Shown here piece after piece: positions 50,505 to 59,537 of a stretch of DNA of 62,310 nucleotides. Below the pieces are notes generated by a model that was not told where the DNA came from, ran no database searches, and was given only the letters and a program-made list of their open reading frames with translations. Made by a program: the position numbers and the translations under genes. The stretch's first letter is position 1. Every line of letters begins with the position of its first letter. This DNA comes from Treponema sp. (GTDB lineage: Bacteria; Spirochaetota; Spirochaetia; Treponematales; Breznakiellaceae), in the NCBI GenBank assembly GCA_012517385.1, contig JAAYUZ010000034.1, forward strand, positions 1 through 62,310. The letters run 5' to 3'.

Positions 50505-53034
50505 GCCTGGTCCCTTTGATGTGCCGGCCCAAAACCTGGGCTGGAATAATCCTCCCTGGGAAGAGGCGGTGCTTCGGCTGCTCTTTGTCCGGCTTTCGCC
50601 CTGGCGGGACGTACAGCGTTCCAGTCCCCATCTTTTTTTATACGGTTTGATGAGAAAAACCCTGGGGAGCGGAGCCTTTGGGGACTTTTCATTTTTACCA
50701 TCCCGTTATGAACGAAAAGAGCTGGAAGCTGAGCAGGTTCCCTGGCTTAGAGGAATCGCTTCCGACAAAGCAGCCGCCGAATTTGATGCCATCCTCGTTT
50801 CCTGTGCTTATGCTTTGGAATTGGTGAATCTGCCCACCCTGCTATTGCAGTCGGGTATTCCCCTTCGCTCATCCCAACGGGATGAGCGCTGGCCCCTTGT
50901 GCTGGTAGGGGGTTCCAATGCCCTGGCTAACCAGGGGCTTATCTTCAGTGATGGCGATTCCTTTGCAGACGGCCTTTATTTCGGTGAAGCCGAAGCAGTT
51001 CCCGGCGGAGCAGAACTGTTTACCATCCTTGGGTTGATGCGGGGCCAGGGGAAAAGGGCCATCCTTGAATCGTTAGAAGAAGCGCTTCCCGCATTTTGGG
51101 CCTCCGGCCACAGCCTGCAACCGGCTCTTCATCAATCTCGTACTTCATACCGCTCAGTACAGCCAGCGAGAAGCATGGCCCAGGACAATCCTTTCCTGCC
51201 AGAAGCCTACCCGATTCTTAATTCACCGGAAGCAAGTACGGCCCGCCTGCAGATTTCCTGGGGCTGTCCATCCTTTTGCACCTTCTGTTTCGAAGGCTGG
51301 GAACGAAAACCCTATCGGGAAGTTCCGCGGAAGAGGATTCTTGATATGGCGAGAAACCTCATCCAGCACACGGGAGTCTCGACCCTGGAACTCTATTCTT
51401 TTAATTTTAATGCCCATTCGGATATTCTTTCCCTGCTTCTAGACCTGAACCGTATCTTTGACCGGGTAAACATGATGAGCCAACGGGCGGATATCCTGGT
51501 GAATACGCCGGGTATGCTCGAATGTGAGCTTGCGGCAGAAAAGCGGTCCTTTACCATCGGTGTGGAGGGGATCTCTGAAGGGATGCGGGCCCTCTATGCC
51601 AAGGGGCTTTCGAGCCAGGACCTGTGGCGCCTTATTGAACGGCTCTGTAAAGAGAAGGCCCGGGAAATTAAGTTTTTTTATATCCTTTCAGGTTTTGAAA
51701 CTGAGGCAGATATCAGGGAATTCACCCAGTTTTGCCAGCGCCTTAAAGATTTAGCAGAACAACACCGCCCCAGTCCCCGGTTTTTGTTCTCTGCGGGCTT
51801 TCTGGTCAGGATGCCCTTTACCCCCCTCCGCTATGCGCCGCTTGAGTTTGACCGGGACAAATTAGAGCATATCAGCAATGAGGTAAAAACGGCGGTGGAA
51901 GCCTCGGGCTTTGAATATCGGCTCGCCATGGAGTGGGATGAATATGTGGCGGACCAGCTTTTAGTCTCAGGCACTTACAAACTTGCAGAAGCCCTGGAGG
52001 AAGCAGCCCAGAGGGGAGTCCTCTACGATGATGGAATTCGGGGAGACCTGACGGGTATTTTAAAAGCGGTTCTTAAAGATGAACTTAAACCCCAGAGCCC
52101 CTTTTTGGCAGAAAAGAATACCGACTATGACTTCCCACTAGCCTTTGTTCGTTCATCAATATCTGATGCATTCTTATATCGGGCCTACAAAGAAGCCATG
52201 GAACGACAGGAACCGGCCATTTGTTTTAGCAGTACCGACACGGATGGCCGCTGTATGGCCTGCGGCGCCTGCAGAGATGGGGCAGAGCGGTCCTTTTTAA
52301 CGAGCCACCGGATTGGCGGAGACCCGGCCCAAACAAAGATGAAACAATTGGCAAACCTTATCCGGGCAAAACGCAGAACGAGACCCCGCTATATTACGGT
52401 GCGGTTGGGAAGGGACTACGAAGGAGCCTACCCAGAATATCTTTCGGCAATCCTGCTTAAAAGGGTGCTGACACAGAAACCGGAACTTACAGGGAAGCTC
52501 TTCCGTATTACGGAAGCACTCTGGACCCAGGGAGCCTGGAAAGACCGGATTGGCTGGGGTTTCAGCGGCGAGACCATCTTAGCCCTCTATGGTTTTAATT
52601 CTGAGAGTCAGATTGATGATATGCCAATGCTGGACGACGAATCCTATATCAAAGTTGTCGAGGCCCTCAGTGAGCTGGAAGCCGCCGCTTTTTCAGCCGA
52701 TGTAGACCCCCTGTATCCTCAGCATGTGGAAATAAGCTTCCCGGCCATGAGCCAAAACGAAGCCCTATCAATCTGCAGGAAGTGGCTGGCTTCTCTTAAA
52801 ATTGCCTATACAGAACGGAAGGGCCCTCTTACTACGGAGCGGATCTTTGAAATTGCACCGAAGGATAAAAAGAAACGGATTCTTTCGGAAGTACAGGTCC
52901 GATACGAAGAGCATACAAGAAGGCCAACCTTTACCATTATGGGCGGACCAAAGCTTGATATCAGCTATCTGGTCCCCACCGAAGGGGACCGCTTTTCAGT
53001 TTCTGTCAATATTAAAAAGGCAGGGTCCAGTTAA
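50491..53034 (+). CDS. Large radical SAM protein, B12-binding-like N-terminus
   Basis: An 847-residue protein. The N-terminal 190 residues (LRLLFVRLSPWRDVQRSSPHL..., VLVGGSNALANQGLIF...) have the fold pattern of a cobalamin-binding-like Rossmann domain. The radical SAM core begins at about 247 with QISWGCPSFCTFCFEGW (CxxxCxxC). A later Cys cluster (CMACGACRDG, about residue 587) could hold a further metal site. The last 230 residues (RYITVRLGRDYEGAYPEYLSAILLKRVL and following) loosely resemble the DUF2344-type partner of other radical SAM proteins. The reaction is unknown. It overlaps the helicase gene, hinting at a role linked to RNA or translation (inference). Confidence 0.8.
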   Translation: MIPNKPGPFDVPAQNLGWNNPPWEEAVLRLLFVRLSPWRDVQRSSPHLFLYGLMRKTLGSGAFGDFSFLPSRYERKELEAEQVPWLRGIASDKAAAEFDAILVSCAYALELVNLPTLLLQSGIPLRSSQRDERWPLVLVGGSNALANQGLIFSDGDSFADGLYFGEAEAVPGGAELFTILGLMRGQGKRAILESLEEALPAFWASGHSLQPALHQSRTSYRSVQPARSMAQDNPFLPEAYPILNSPEASTARLQISWGCPSFCTFCFEGWERKPYREVPRKRILDMARNLIQHTGVSTLELYSFNFNAHSDILSLLLDLNRIFDRVNMMSQRADILVNTPGMLECELAAEKRSFTIGVEGISEGMRALYAKGLSSQDLWRLIERLCKEKAREIKFFYILSGFETEADIREFTQFCQRLKDLAEQHRPSPRFLFSAGFLVRMPFTPLRYAPLEFDRDKLEHISNEVKTAVEASGFEYRLAMEWDEYVADQLLVSGTYKLAEALEEAAQRGVLYDDGIRGDLTGILKAVLKDELKPQSPFLAEKNTDYDFPLAFVRSSISDAFLYRAYKEAMERQEPAICFSSTDTDGRCMACGACRDGAERSFLTSHRIGGDPAQTKMKQLANLIRAKRRTRPRYITVRLGRDYEGAYPEYLSAILLKRVLTQKPELTGKLFRITEALWTQGAWKDRIGWGFSGETILALYGFNSESQIDDMPMLDDESYIKVVEALSELEAAAFSADVDPLYPQHVEISFPAMSQNEALSICRKWLASLKIAYTERKGPLTTERIFEIAPKDKKKRILSEVQVRYEEHTRRPTFTIMGGPKLDISYLVPTEGDRFSVSVNIKKAGSS

Positions 53035-53041
53035 GGGACCG

Positions 53042-53079
53042 GGGCCCATGGCGTACTAACCAGGGCCCTCTTTTTTTTT
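53042..53079 (+). terminator. Rho-independent terminator after the radical SAM gene
   Basis: GGGCCC (53042-53047), 15-base loop, GGGCCC (53063-53068), TC, then nine T (53071-53079). The T-run reaches the stop codon of the convergent barrel gene. Confidence 0.85.
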
Positions 53080-54697
53080 ACCAGCGCCAGGAAGCGCTTA
53101 GGCCCCAGAAATTTGTGAGACCGTTATCGTCCTTTTTAAGGTTCCGGTTCCAGCCATATTCCAGAACATAGTCAGCCTGGGCGCCGAAAACACCGAAGAA
53201 TGTTGGGAAAGACCAGGCAAGACTTAAGCCCCCTGCCAGCCGGTAGTCGATAACAGTCTGCGTTAAGAACCGGGTTTCGTAATGGTAAGTTGCTGAATCA
53301 CCATCGGTGCGGCCGTCATCAAGAACAGAACCGTCGTGGGCATAGGTTCCATCTGGCTTTTTTTGTGCCATTTCACCGTTAATAACATAGTCTTCAGAAG
53401 CATTCCCATGGCGGGTAAAATAGCCAGAAAGGGTAAGGGTAAGTTCGGGGAGCAGGGCTTTAGCGAGACTTACCTTAATCCGGTCAGAGTTTGGTTCCAG
53501 ATCGGTCCCCAGGTTTTGACCCCGGTGGGTGTAGTTAAAATAGTTGGGAGAACCTTCTTTGTACCTAGTATTTTCATCTCCCGTTTCATGGGTGTACATG
53601 TAGGGCATGACGGCGGTGTACTCTACGCGAAGGTCGGGCAAGAAGCTATCAATTGGAAGGTAATTAATGCCTGCCTGACCGGCCAATTTATACTTGGTAT
53701 TAAAATGGAATCGGGCAAGATCGTTAAAATTGAGATCATCCACATAGAGCTGGCTGAGGACCTGAAGTCCCGGTTTTGCAAGCCAGCGGGCATGAATACC
53801 GAAGAGGGAATTATCCGAAAAACCTGTCATGGATTGGGCTGCAAAGAGCTGATCCAACGGTATGAAGTAAAGGGGTTCAAAACGGCCACCCCATACGACA
53901 CTTTCAAAAAAACCAAATTCAAGATTGGATCGGGGCTTAAAATCATACGTATGAAGCATGAGATACTTATCGGAAAATTGCCCTTTACCAAAATCGTCAG
54001 TTCCGGTAATTGCCATAAAAAGGACACCAAAGTTCCACCAATCCCGCCGATATTCAAGACTAAAGTGCCCCGCTCGCCCAGCCTGGGGTCCCACAACAAT
54101 ACTGGAATCATAGAAAGGACCAAAACTAGTCCGGTTTAAACCGGACTGAAAATAGAGCCTATCACTGCCAAGGGCAAGGGTAGAATTCCAGTCCTGCAAA
54201 ATGTTTATCGGCCCCACATTGGCCCAATCAAGCACAAAATCACTGTAGGGAGAATAGGTTCCAGGAACTATGAGTTCTTCACCGGGCTTACGAAGGGAAC
54301 CATAGACCTGCAATTCATAGGCACCGGTGATCCAATTTTCAATACGAAGAACCCCATCTACGGTAGGGGCACCGAAAAGGGTGATATCCGTGTCTTTACC
54401 CACGAGAGTACCATGAAGGCCCACATGAACGGCCCGGGAACCGGGAGCGATGGCCGCTAAATACGAAGCGGCTTTCTGCTGAGCCGCAGGGTTACCCCGT
54501 TCAATAACATCCTGGAGAAGGGTATCTAAAAGTTGGGCTGGATAGGGCCTTATTTGAGGCAGGGCCTGTGTGATATAGCCCTGGACAGCCCAACGGTCAA
54601 TATCCTTATAAATTTGATCATTCGGGTTATTAATAACCTGGGAAAAGAGAAACAAACTATTAAAAAACAGTAAAGAAACGAGGGTGATCCTTTTCAT
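53078..54697 (-). CDS. Outer-membrane beta-barrel, Wzi/capsule-assembly type, copy 2
   Basis: A 539-residue exported protein. A signal peptide ends near LFSQV. The N-terminal helical part (DQIYKDIDRWAVQGYI...) and the following alternating aromatic strands match the Wzi-like capsule-assembly barrel family. LGSDRLYFQSG and GPFYDSSIVVG fit the conserved GxDRxxxG region. The protein ends in SASWRW, an aromatic C-terminal residue as expected for BAM-inserted barrels. AAAGGAG lies before the start, 11 bases after the upstream paralogue. The ligand or glycan partner is not known. Confidence 0.75.
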   Translation of the reverse strand: MKRITLVSLLFFNSLFLFSQVINNPNDQIYKDIDRWAVQGYITQALPQIRPYPAQLLDTLLQDVIERGNPAAQQKAASYLAAIAPGSRAVHVGLHGTLVGKDTDITLFGAPTVDGVLRIENWITGAYELQVYGSLRKPGEELIVPGTYSPYSDFVLDWANVGPINILQDWNSTLALGSDRLYFQSGLNRTSFGPFYDSSIVVGPQAGRAGHFSLEYRRDWWNFGVLFMAITGTDDFGKGQFSDKYLMLHTYDFKPRSNLEFGFFESVVWGGRFEPLYFIPLDQLFAAQSMTGFSDNSLFGIHARWLAKPGLQVLSQLYVDDLNFNDLARFHFNTKYKLAGQAGINYLPIDSFLPDLRVEYTAVMPYMYTHETGDENTRYKEGSPNYFNYTHRGQNLGTDLEPNSDRIKVSLAKALLPELTLTLSGYFTRHGNASEDYVINGEMAQKKPDGTYAHDGSVLDDGRTDGDSATYHYETRFLTQTVIDYRLAGGLSLAWSFPTFFGVFGAQADYVLEYGWNRNLKKDDNGLTNFWGLSASWRW

Positions 54698-54708
54698 AAA
54701 GACTCCTT

Positions 54709-56352
54709 TTAGAAAATATAGTGTGCACTTACAGCAAATTCTGTGCTAAAGGCAGTAGTACCAGATTGATGAGCTACATTCTGTACCCACTGGAGAGCTC
54801 CGAAAAAGGTGAGCCTTAAGGGTTTAATCACCTGCCAGCCCAGCTCAGTGGCTATGCTCCAGTTCTGTTCAGCAGTCCCTGAAGGGGTGCGCTCCTGGAC
54901 TGCAGCGCTTCCCTTTTTCCAATCCCATTGAATAGTATGTTCTCCCCGATCTAAATACGAAAGCGCCCATGATAAAGATATGGGGGATTTAAACATCTTA
55001 GAACCTAATGTCAGTTCAATACAATCTCTACCTTCAGGATAACCAATCCAGGTATACCGGAGCTGTTTGCTTTTAAGCTCGGAAAGACGGCGCATCCAGA
55101 TAAAACTCGCAAAGGGACTCGACAAAACATAGAGGTAAGGGTCTGTATATACAGCTTCGAAATAAAAGAGGGATCTCCAGCCTGCTATATCACTGTTGTA
55201 TTCTACCCCTCCAAGCCAGCCAAGACCATTGGGACTATTATCATCAGGCCAATGTTCAAGCTCGTAGGGAGTGGCAAACTGGTTCATGACTGCCTGCCCA
55301 TAAAGACTGATCCCTCCACCCATTGCCCATTCTACATCCAAAGAAACGATTGAACCGGTCATATCCCCATCAGTTCCCCATCTGGGGTAATCATTCCAGG
55401 AAAAAAATGAATGGTATACCGTAAGAGGATTAAGGAATCGCAGTTCCAGAGGACTGTTGCCAACCATGACCCCTTCGGAAACACCGATAGAAAGCTTTTT
55501 CCAAAGTCGCAGATCCCAGCGGTGCATATACAGGTAGCGCTGGGTGGTATCCTTTAATAGTGGTGGATCAGTCTGTGAAGGTTGAAATCCTTCGCTGTAG
55601 AAATACGATGGTGTTTCAAGCGGCAACTGAGTCACCAGCAGGGAATACTTAAAATTGGGGCTGAATAGGGATAATCGGGCAAAGTCATAATAGTCCGGTG
55701 TATCTGAAATAGCCAGGTTCCCCCCACGGCCATTTCCAAAGGAAAGCCGGTCCCGGCCTAACTGAAAGCTCCACCAGGGACCGCCAGCAGAAATAAAGGC
55801 CTTTAGAGGCATATTGGCATCGAGCTTTTGTACATCCAGGGGCAGATTGGTGCCATAGGGTTTATCATCATTATAAAAGGAGGGATCGTTGCGGATGATG
55901 AGATCCCCCCGGGCGTATAGGCTATTTGCAAAAAAGAATTCCAAGGGAAAGGTAAGCAGCGCCGAGTTTTGTTTTTCTTCTCTTATCCAATCCAGGTTTG
56001 AATTGGACCGCCAACGGCCTTCTACGGCTAATTCGGGGTGAACAGTAATGCCAAAGGCTCCATCCTTTAAAATCGGATTTGCAGACAGGGTTTGCATCAG
56101 GCGGGCATAGGTGTCTCGCCAGGCAGGAGAGCGATTTGCGGTGGATAGATTCCGTACTTGTACCAGCATTTCTTCGCTAGTAAAGGGAGGCGTCACCGAA
56201 AGGACACTTTCTTCAGAAGAACGTATAAGAAAGGTATAATCTTCCAGTATAGGATCCCCCACCCCAATCATTCTGAGGGGAACAGAAAAAGCAGGTTGAT
56301 ATACAAACAGTAGGGTCAACAATAGTGCTGGAACGATTTTTGTACACCGCAT
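54709..56352 (-). CDS. Outer-membrane beta-barrel, Wzi-like, copy 1
   Basis: A 547-residue exported protein paralogous in layout to the next gene. A signal peptide ends near PAFSV. Strand-rich sequence with the conserved LGRDRLSFGNGRGGNL region, and a final AHYIF ending in Phe as for outer-membrane barrels. The N-terminal 100 residues are helical. No Shine-Dalgarno sequence lies before ATG 56352; instead a strong promoter ends nine bases upstream. It is divergent from the MarR gene. Confidence 0.75.
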   Translation of the reverse strand: MRCTKIVPALLLTLLFVYQPAFSVPLRMIGVGDPILEDYTFLIRSSEESVLSVTPPFTSEEMLVQVRNLSTANRSPAWRDTYARLMQTLSANPILKDGAFGITVHPELAVEGRWRSNSNLDWIREEKQNSALLTFPLEFFFANSLYARGDLIIRNDPSFYNDDKPYGTNLPLDVQKLDANMPLKAFISAGGPWWSFQLGRDRLSFGNGRGGNLAISDTPDYYDFARLSLFSPNFKYSLLVTQLPLETPSYFYSEGFQPSQTDPPLLKDTTQRYLYMHRWDLRLWKKLSIGVSEGVMVGNSPLELRFLNPLTVYHSFFSWNDYPRWGTDGDMTGSIVSLDVEWAMGGGISLYGQAVMNQFATPYELEHWPDDNSPNGLGWLGGVEYNSDIAGWRSLFYFEAVYTDPYLYVLSSPFASFIWMRRLSELKSKQLRYTWIGYPEGRDCIELTLGSKMFKSPISLSWALSYLDRGEHTIQWDWKKGSAAVQERTPSGTAEQNWSIATELGWQVIKPLRLTFFGALQWVQNVAHQSGTTAFSTEFAVSAHYIF

Positions 56353-56361
56353 GGTTCATCA

Positions 56362-56390
56362 ATAATAAGTAAGAGAAGCCCTGTTGTCTA
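56362..56390 (-). promoter_or_regulatory. Promoter of the barrel pair, near-leaderless
   Basis: On the minus strand TAGACA (56390-56385), 17 bases, TATTAT (56367-56362), then nine bases to ATG 56352. Each box matches consensus at 5 of 6 positions, and no ribosome-binding site is present. Confidence 0.7.
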
Positions 56391-56429
56391 CCTCCGTATT
56401 AAATCAACGCCATGAGATTTCAATCTCTC

Positions 56430-56457
56430 TTGACATATCGATAAAAATACATATAAT
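56430..56457 (+). promoter_or_regulatory. Promoter of MarR/sulfur-carrier operon
   Basis: TTGACA (56430-56435), 16 bases, TATAAT (56452-56457). Transcription would start near 56464, giving a 40-base leader that contains the inverted repeat at 56473-56485. Confidence 0.82.
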
Positions 56458-56472
56458 TGCCTTATAAAACAG

Positions 56473-56485
56473 TTGTTAGTAACAA
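56473..56485. promoter_or_regulatory. Probable MarR operator
   Basis: TTGTTA-G-TAACAA, a perfect 6-1-6 inverted repeat about ten bases after the likely transcription start, overlapping the further palindrome ACAATTGT (56482-56489) and followed by another TTGTTA half-site. Position and symmetry fit autoregulation by the MarR protein encoded next. Confidence 0.6.
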
Positions 56486-56503
56486 TTGTTAATAGAAGCA
56501 ACC

Positions 56504-56869
56504 ATGCATCAACAATTATGTGCCTTAAAAGATATTTTACGCTCGATTACCCAGCTCGAAGAAGCCATACAGGCAACCTATCACATCAGCCTGACCGAAG
56601 CGATGGTGCTGTGCGCCATTGATGGGGGCTGCCGCTATGCCCATGACCTGGCCGAAGATGTGGGGCTTTCCCCATCCCGGCTTTCCCGCATCATCGCCGG
56701 CCTTGAACGGAAGGGGCTCCTGGAACGGGAACAGAACCGGGAAGACCGCCGCCACTGGCAGAACCGGCCAACCGAAGCGGGCAAAGCAATTTTAACGCAT
56801 ATGAAGACCGAAGGCATCGATATTCCTCCGGCCTTGGAATCCATAATTTTAGTTCATGAGAAGGAGTAA
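56504..56869 (+). CDS. MarR-family transcriptional regulator
   Basis: A 121-residue winged-helix regulator. The family pattern is clear: MVLCAIDGGCRYAHDLAEDVGLSPSRLSRIIAGLERKGLLER covers the helix-turn-helix, followed by the wing NREDRRHWQNRPTEAGK. Two cysteines lie near the start (Cys6) and in the second helix, which could serve sulfur or redox sensing as in some MarR proteins. ATG 56504 is preferred; a frame from TTG 56486 would start inside the operator. The next gene begins three bases after the stop, so it most likely controls the CoA-disulfide-reductase fusion. Confidence 0.88.
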   Translation: MHQQLCALKDILRSITQLEEAIQATYHISLTEAMVLCAIDGGCRYAHDLAEDVGLSPSRLSRIIAGLERKGLLEREQNREDRRHWQNRPTEAGKAILTHMKTEGIDIPPALESIILVHEKE

Positions 56870-56872
56870 ATC

Positions 56873-59464
56873 ATGGCGAAATACATTATCATCGGCGGCG
56901 TAGCCGGCGGAGCCACCACCGCGGCCCGGCTTCGCAGAAATGATGAGCATGCGGAAATCATCCTGGTTGAACGGGGGGATTATATCTCCTATGCCAACTG
57001 CGGGCTACCTTACTATTCAGGGGGAGTGATCTCTGAGCGGGAAAAACTCTTCGTAATGACCCCTGAAAAATTTAATCAAACCCTTAATATTGATGTACGG
57101 ATATCCACCGAAGCAACCGCCATTGACCGGGCTCATAAAACGGTAACCCTGGTGGAGCGGAAAACCGGCAAAACCTATACCGAAGCCTATGATACCCTGG
57201 TGCTTTCCCCCGGTTCAGAACCGGTTCGGCCTCCCATACCCGGCCTGGACCTGGAAGGAATTTTCACCCTCCGCTCTGTGCCCGATGTGGATAGCATTAA
57301 GGCCTGGCTCGACATGAAACGGCCCGAACGGGCTGTGGTGGTGGGCGGCGGCTTTATCGGGCTTGAAATGGCAGAAAACCTGGCCCACCGGGGTATGGCA
57401 GTTACCATCATAGAGGCCCTGGATCAGGTCATGGCTCCCATCGATTTTGAAATGGCGGCCCTGGTACACCGGCACCTACGGGACAAGGATATCGAACTTC
57501 GGCTTAAGGACGGCGTATCCGCCTTTGAAAAGCGGGGAAGCCGCATTTTTGTAAAACTGGCTTCCGGCGATGAAGTTCCCACCGATGTGGTGATTTTCTC
57601 TGTTGGTGTCCGGCCTGACACCAAGCTTGCCCGGGATGCGGGTCTGGAGACTACCCCCCAGGGAAAACCCGGTGCCGGCGCCATCCTCGTGGATGAGCAC
57701 TTCCGCACCTCGGACCCGAACATCCGGGCCGTGGGGGATGCTATTGCGTTCCGCAATCCCTTGAGCAATGAAGTCGGTATTGTCCCCCTGGCTGGTCCTG
57801 CCAACAAACAGGGCCGTCTTGTGGCCGATGCAATCGTGTTTGGCGATGACAAGGTTCCGGCCTGGAAAGGCGCTATCGGAACCTCAGCGGCTAAGGTATT
57901 TGATCTAACCGTTGCCGCCACGGGACTGAATGAAAAGGTCCTGGCCCGAATCGGGAAACCCTGTGTTTCTGTCATCATCCATCCCAATAACCATGCTAGC
58001 TATTACCCCAACGCAGTGCCCTTGACATTGAAGGTAATTTTCGATCCCCAAACTACCCGTATCCTGGGTGCCCAGGCCGTAGGATACGATGGGGTTGATA
58101 AACGGATCGATGTTATTTCCGCCCTCATCCGCAAAGAAGGGACCGTGGCAGACCTCTGTGAGTTCGAACATGTCTATGCCCCGCCCTTCTCTTCCGCTAA
58201 AGATCCGGTAAATATGGCGGGCTTTGTGGCAGAAAACATCCTGCAGGGCCGTTCTAAGGTTGTTTCCTGGAAACAGTTTGAAGAACTGCGGGCTAAGGGG
58301 GCCTTCGTGCTCGATGTGCGAACCCGGGAAGAATTTGAACTCGGAGCAATCCCCGGTGCGGTGTGCATTCCCAATACGGAACTGCGGAAACGCCTTAATG
58401 AAGTACCTAAAGATCGGACCGTGCTGGTTTACTGCGGTGTCGGACTTCGTGGGTATCTGGCAGAGCGGATTCTCAGGCAGAATGGATGGACCGATCTCTA
58501 CAACCTGACCGGCGGTTACAAGACCTGGTCTGCGGCGGTAGAAAAACAGGATAACCCGGGGGCCCTTAAGGACTGGAAACCGGCCAACACCTGTGTCGAT
58601 CCTAATGTAGCCAAGGCAATGGCAGACCGGACCGTCACCTACGGCGAAGGCACCGGAGTTCCCGAGGGTATGGCGAGAAGCGGTGCGGGCAAAACCATCC
58701 TGGTAGATGCCTGCGGTCTCCAGTGCCCCGGCCCCATCATGCGGCTCAAAACAGAAATGGATAAGGCCGAGGAAGGCACACGGATTCTCGTGTCCGCCAC
58801 CGACCCCGGTTTCGCACGGGATGTACAGTCCTGGGCAAAACTGACCGGGAACCTCCTGGTCAGCCTGGAACATTCAGGCGGACGGATTGAAGCGGTCATT
58901 GAAAAAACCGTTGCCCAATCCAAGCTCGCGGCCGCCGGTCAGATGGCAGGGACCGCCATGGCAGGTTCCGGCCTTCGGATGGTTTCCGCCGGTACAGATG
59001 CGGCAAGCCTCATTGTATTCTCCAACGATTTCGATAAGGCCCTTGCCTCCTTCGTATTAGCTAACGGCGCCGCTGCGGTCGGTAAAAAAGTGACCATGTT
59101 CTTTACCTTCTGGGGCCTCTCGGTGATCATGAAAAAAGATAAACCCCGGGTCGCTAAGGACTTCATGGGCAAGATGTTCGGCATGATGCTTCCTAAACAT
59201 GCGGGTCAGCTGTCCCTATCCAAGATGAACTTTGGCGGCATGGGTCCCATCATGATGAAGTCCCGGATGAAGGCAAAGCAGGTTGATCAGCTCGAACAGA
59301 TGATCCAGGCTGCTAAGGCCGCCGGAGTTCGCATGGTAGCCTGCCAGATGTCCATGGACATTATGGGTGTAAGCAAGGAAGAGCTCATGGATGGCGTTGA
59401 AATCGGCGGTGTGGCAACCTATATGGAAGCCGCCTCCGATGCGCGGGTAAATCTCTTTATATAA
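56873..59464 (+). CDS. CoA-disulfide reductase fused to rhodanese, TusA and DsrE-like domains
   Basis: An 863-residue four-domain protein. Residues 1-445: FAD/NAD disulfide reductase of the CoA-disulfide reductase type, with GGVAGGATTAARLRR (FAD) and the single active Cys43 in SYANCGLPYY. About 460-555: rhodanese with DVRTREEFELGAIPG and the active Cys loop YCGVGLRGY. About 605-680: TusA-type sulfur carrier, CGLQCPGP. About 710-863: DsrE-like domain. Together they suggest stepwise transfer of sulfane sulfur from CoA persulfide or polysulfide to an acceptor. GAAGGAG lies before the ATG. Cytoplasmic, probably under MarR control. Confidence 0.92.
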   Translation: MAKYIIIGGVAGGATTAARLRRNDEHAEIILVERGDYISYANCGLPYYSGGVISEREKLFVMTPEKFNQTLNIDVRISTEATAIDRAHKTVTLVERKTGKTYTEAYDTLVLSPGSEPVRPPIPGLDLEGIFTLRSVPDVDSIKAWLDMKRPERAVVVGGGFIGLEMAENLAHRGMAVTIIEALDQVMAPIDFEMAALVHRHLRDKDIELRLKDGVSAFEKRGSRIFVKLASGDEVPTDVVIFSVGVRPDTKLARDAGLETTPQGKPGAGAILVDEHFRTSDPNIRAVGDAIAFRNPLSNEVGIVPLAGPANKQGRLVADAIVFGDDKVPAWKGAIGTSAAKVFDLTVAATGLNEKVLARIGKPCVSVIIHPNNHASYYPNAVPLTLKVIFDPQTTRILGAQAVGYDGVDKRIDVISALIRKEGTVADLCEFEHVYAPPFSSAKDPVNMAGFVAENILQGRSKVVSWKQFEELRAKGAFVLDVRTREEFELGAIPGAVCIPNTELRKRLNEVPKDRTVLVYCGVGLRGYLAERILRQNGWTDLYNLTGGYKTWSAAVEKQDNPGALKDWKPANTCVDPNVAKAMADRTVTYGEGTGVPEGMARSGAGKTILVDACGLQCPGPIMRLKTEMDKAEEGTRILVSATDPGFARDVQSWAKLTGNLLVSLEHSGGRIEAVIEKTVAQSKLAAAGQMAGTAMAGSGLRMVSAGTDAASLIVFSNDFDKALASFVLANGAAAVGKKVTMFFTFWGLSVIMKKDKPRVAKDFMGKMFGMMLPKHAGQLSLSKMNFGGMGPIMMKSRMKAKQVDQLEQMIQAAKAAGVRMVACQMSMDIMGVSKEELMDGVEIGGVATYMEAASDARVNLFI

Positions 59465-59502
59465 GATTTGCCGATAAAAAATAGGTAACTCGATTGCATA
59501 AG

Positions 59503-59537
59503 GGCCCATAGTTCAGGTATACCATGAACTATGGGCC
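59503..59537. promoter_or_regulatory. 13-bp inverted repeat covering the aspartokinase start
   Basis: GGCCCATAGTTCA (59503-59515), nine bases GGTATACCA, TGAACTATGGGCC (59525-59537): a perfect 13-bp stem. The right arm includes ATG 59531. A weak -10 (TATACC, 59518-59523) lies in the loop, seven bases before the ATG. It may be an operator over a leaderless promoter, or, if transcribed from upstream, a hairpin hiding the start codon. Confidence 0.6.

Noticed and set aside
53336-54139. 267-residue plus-strand reading frame
   Set aside because: Antisense to the outer-membrane barrel gene; low-complexity Lys/Ile composition and no start signal.
57905-58873. 322-residue minus-strand reading frame
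   Set aside because: Antisense to the well-supported CoA-disulfide-reductase fusion; composition is that of a shadow frame.
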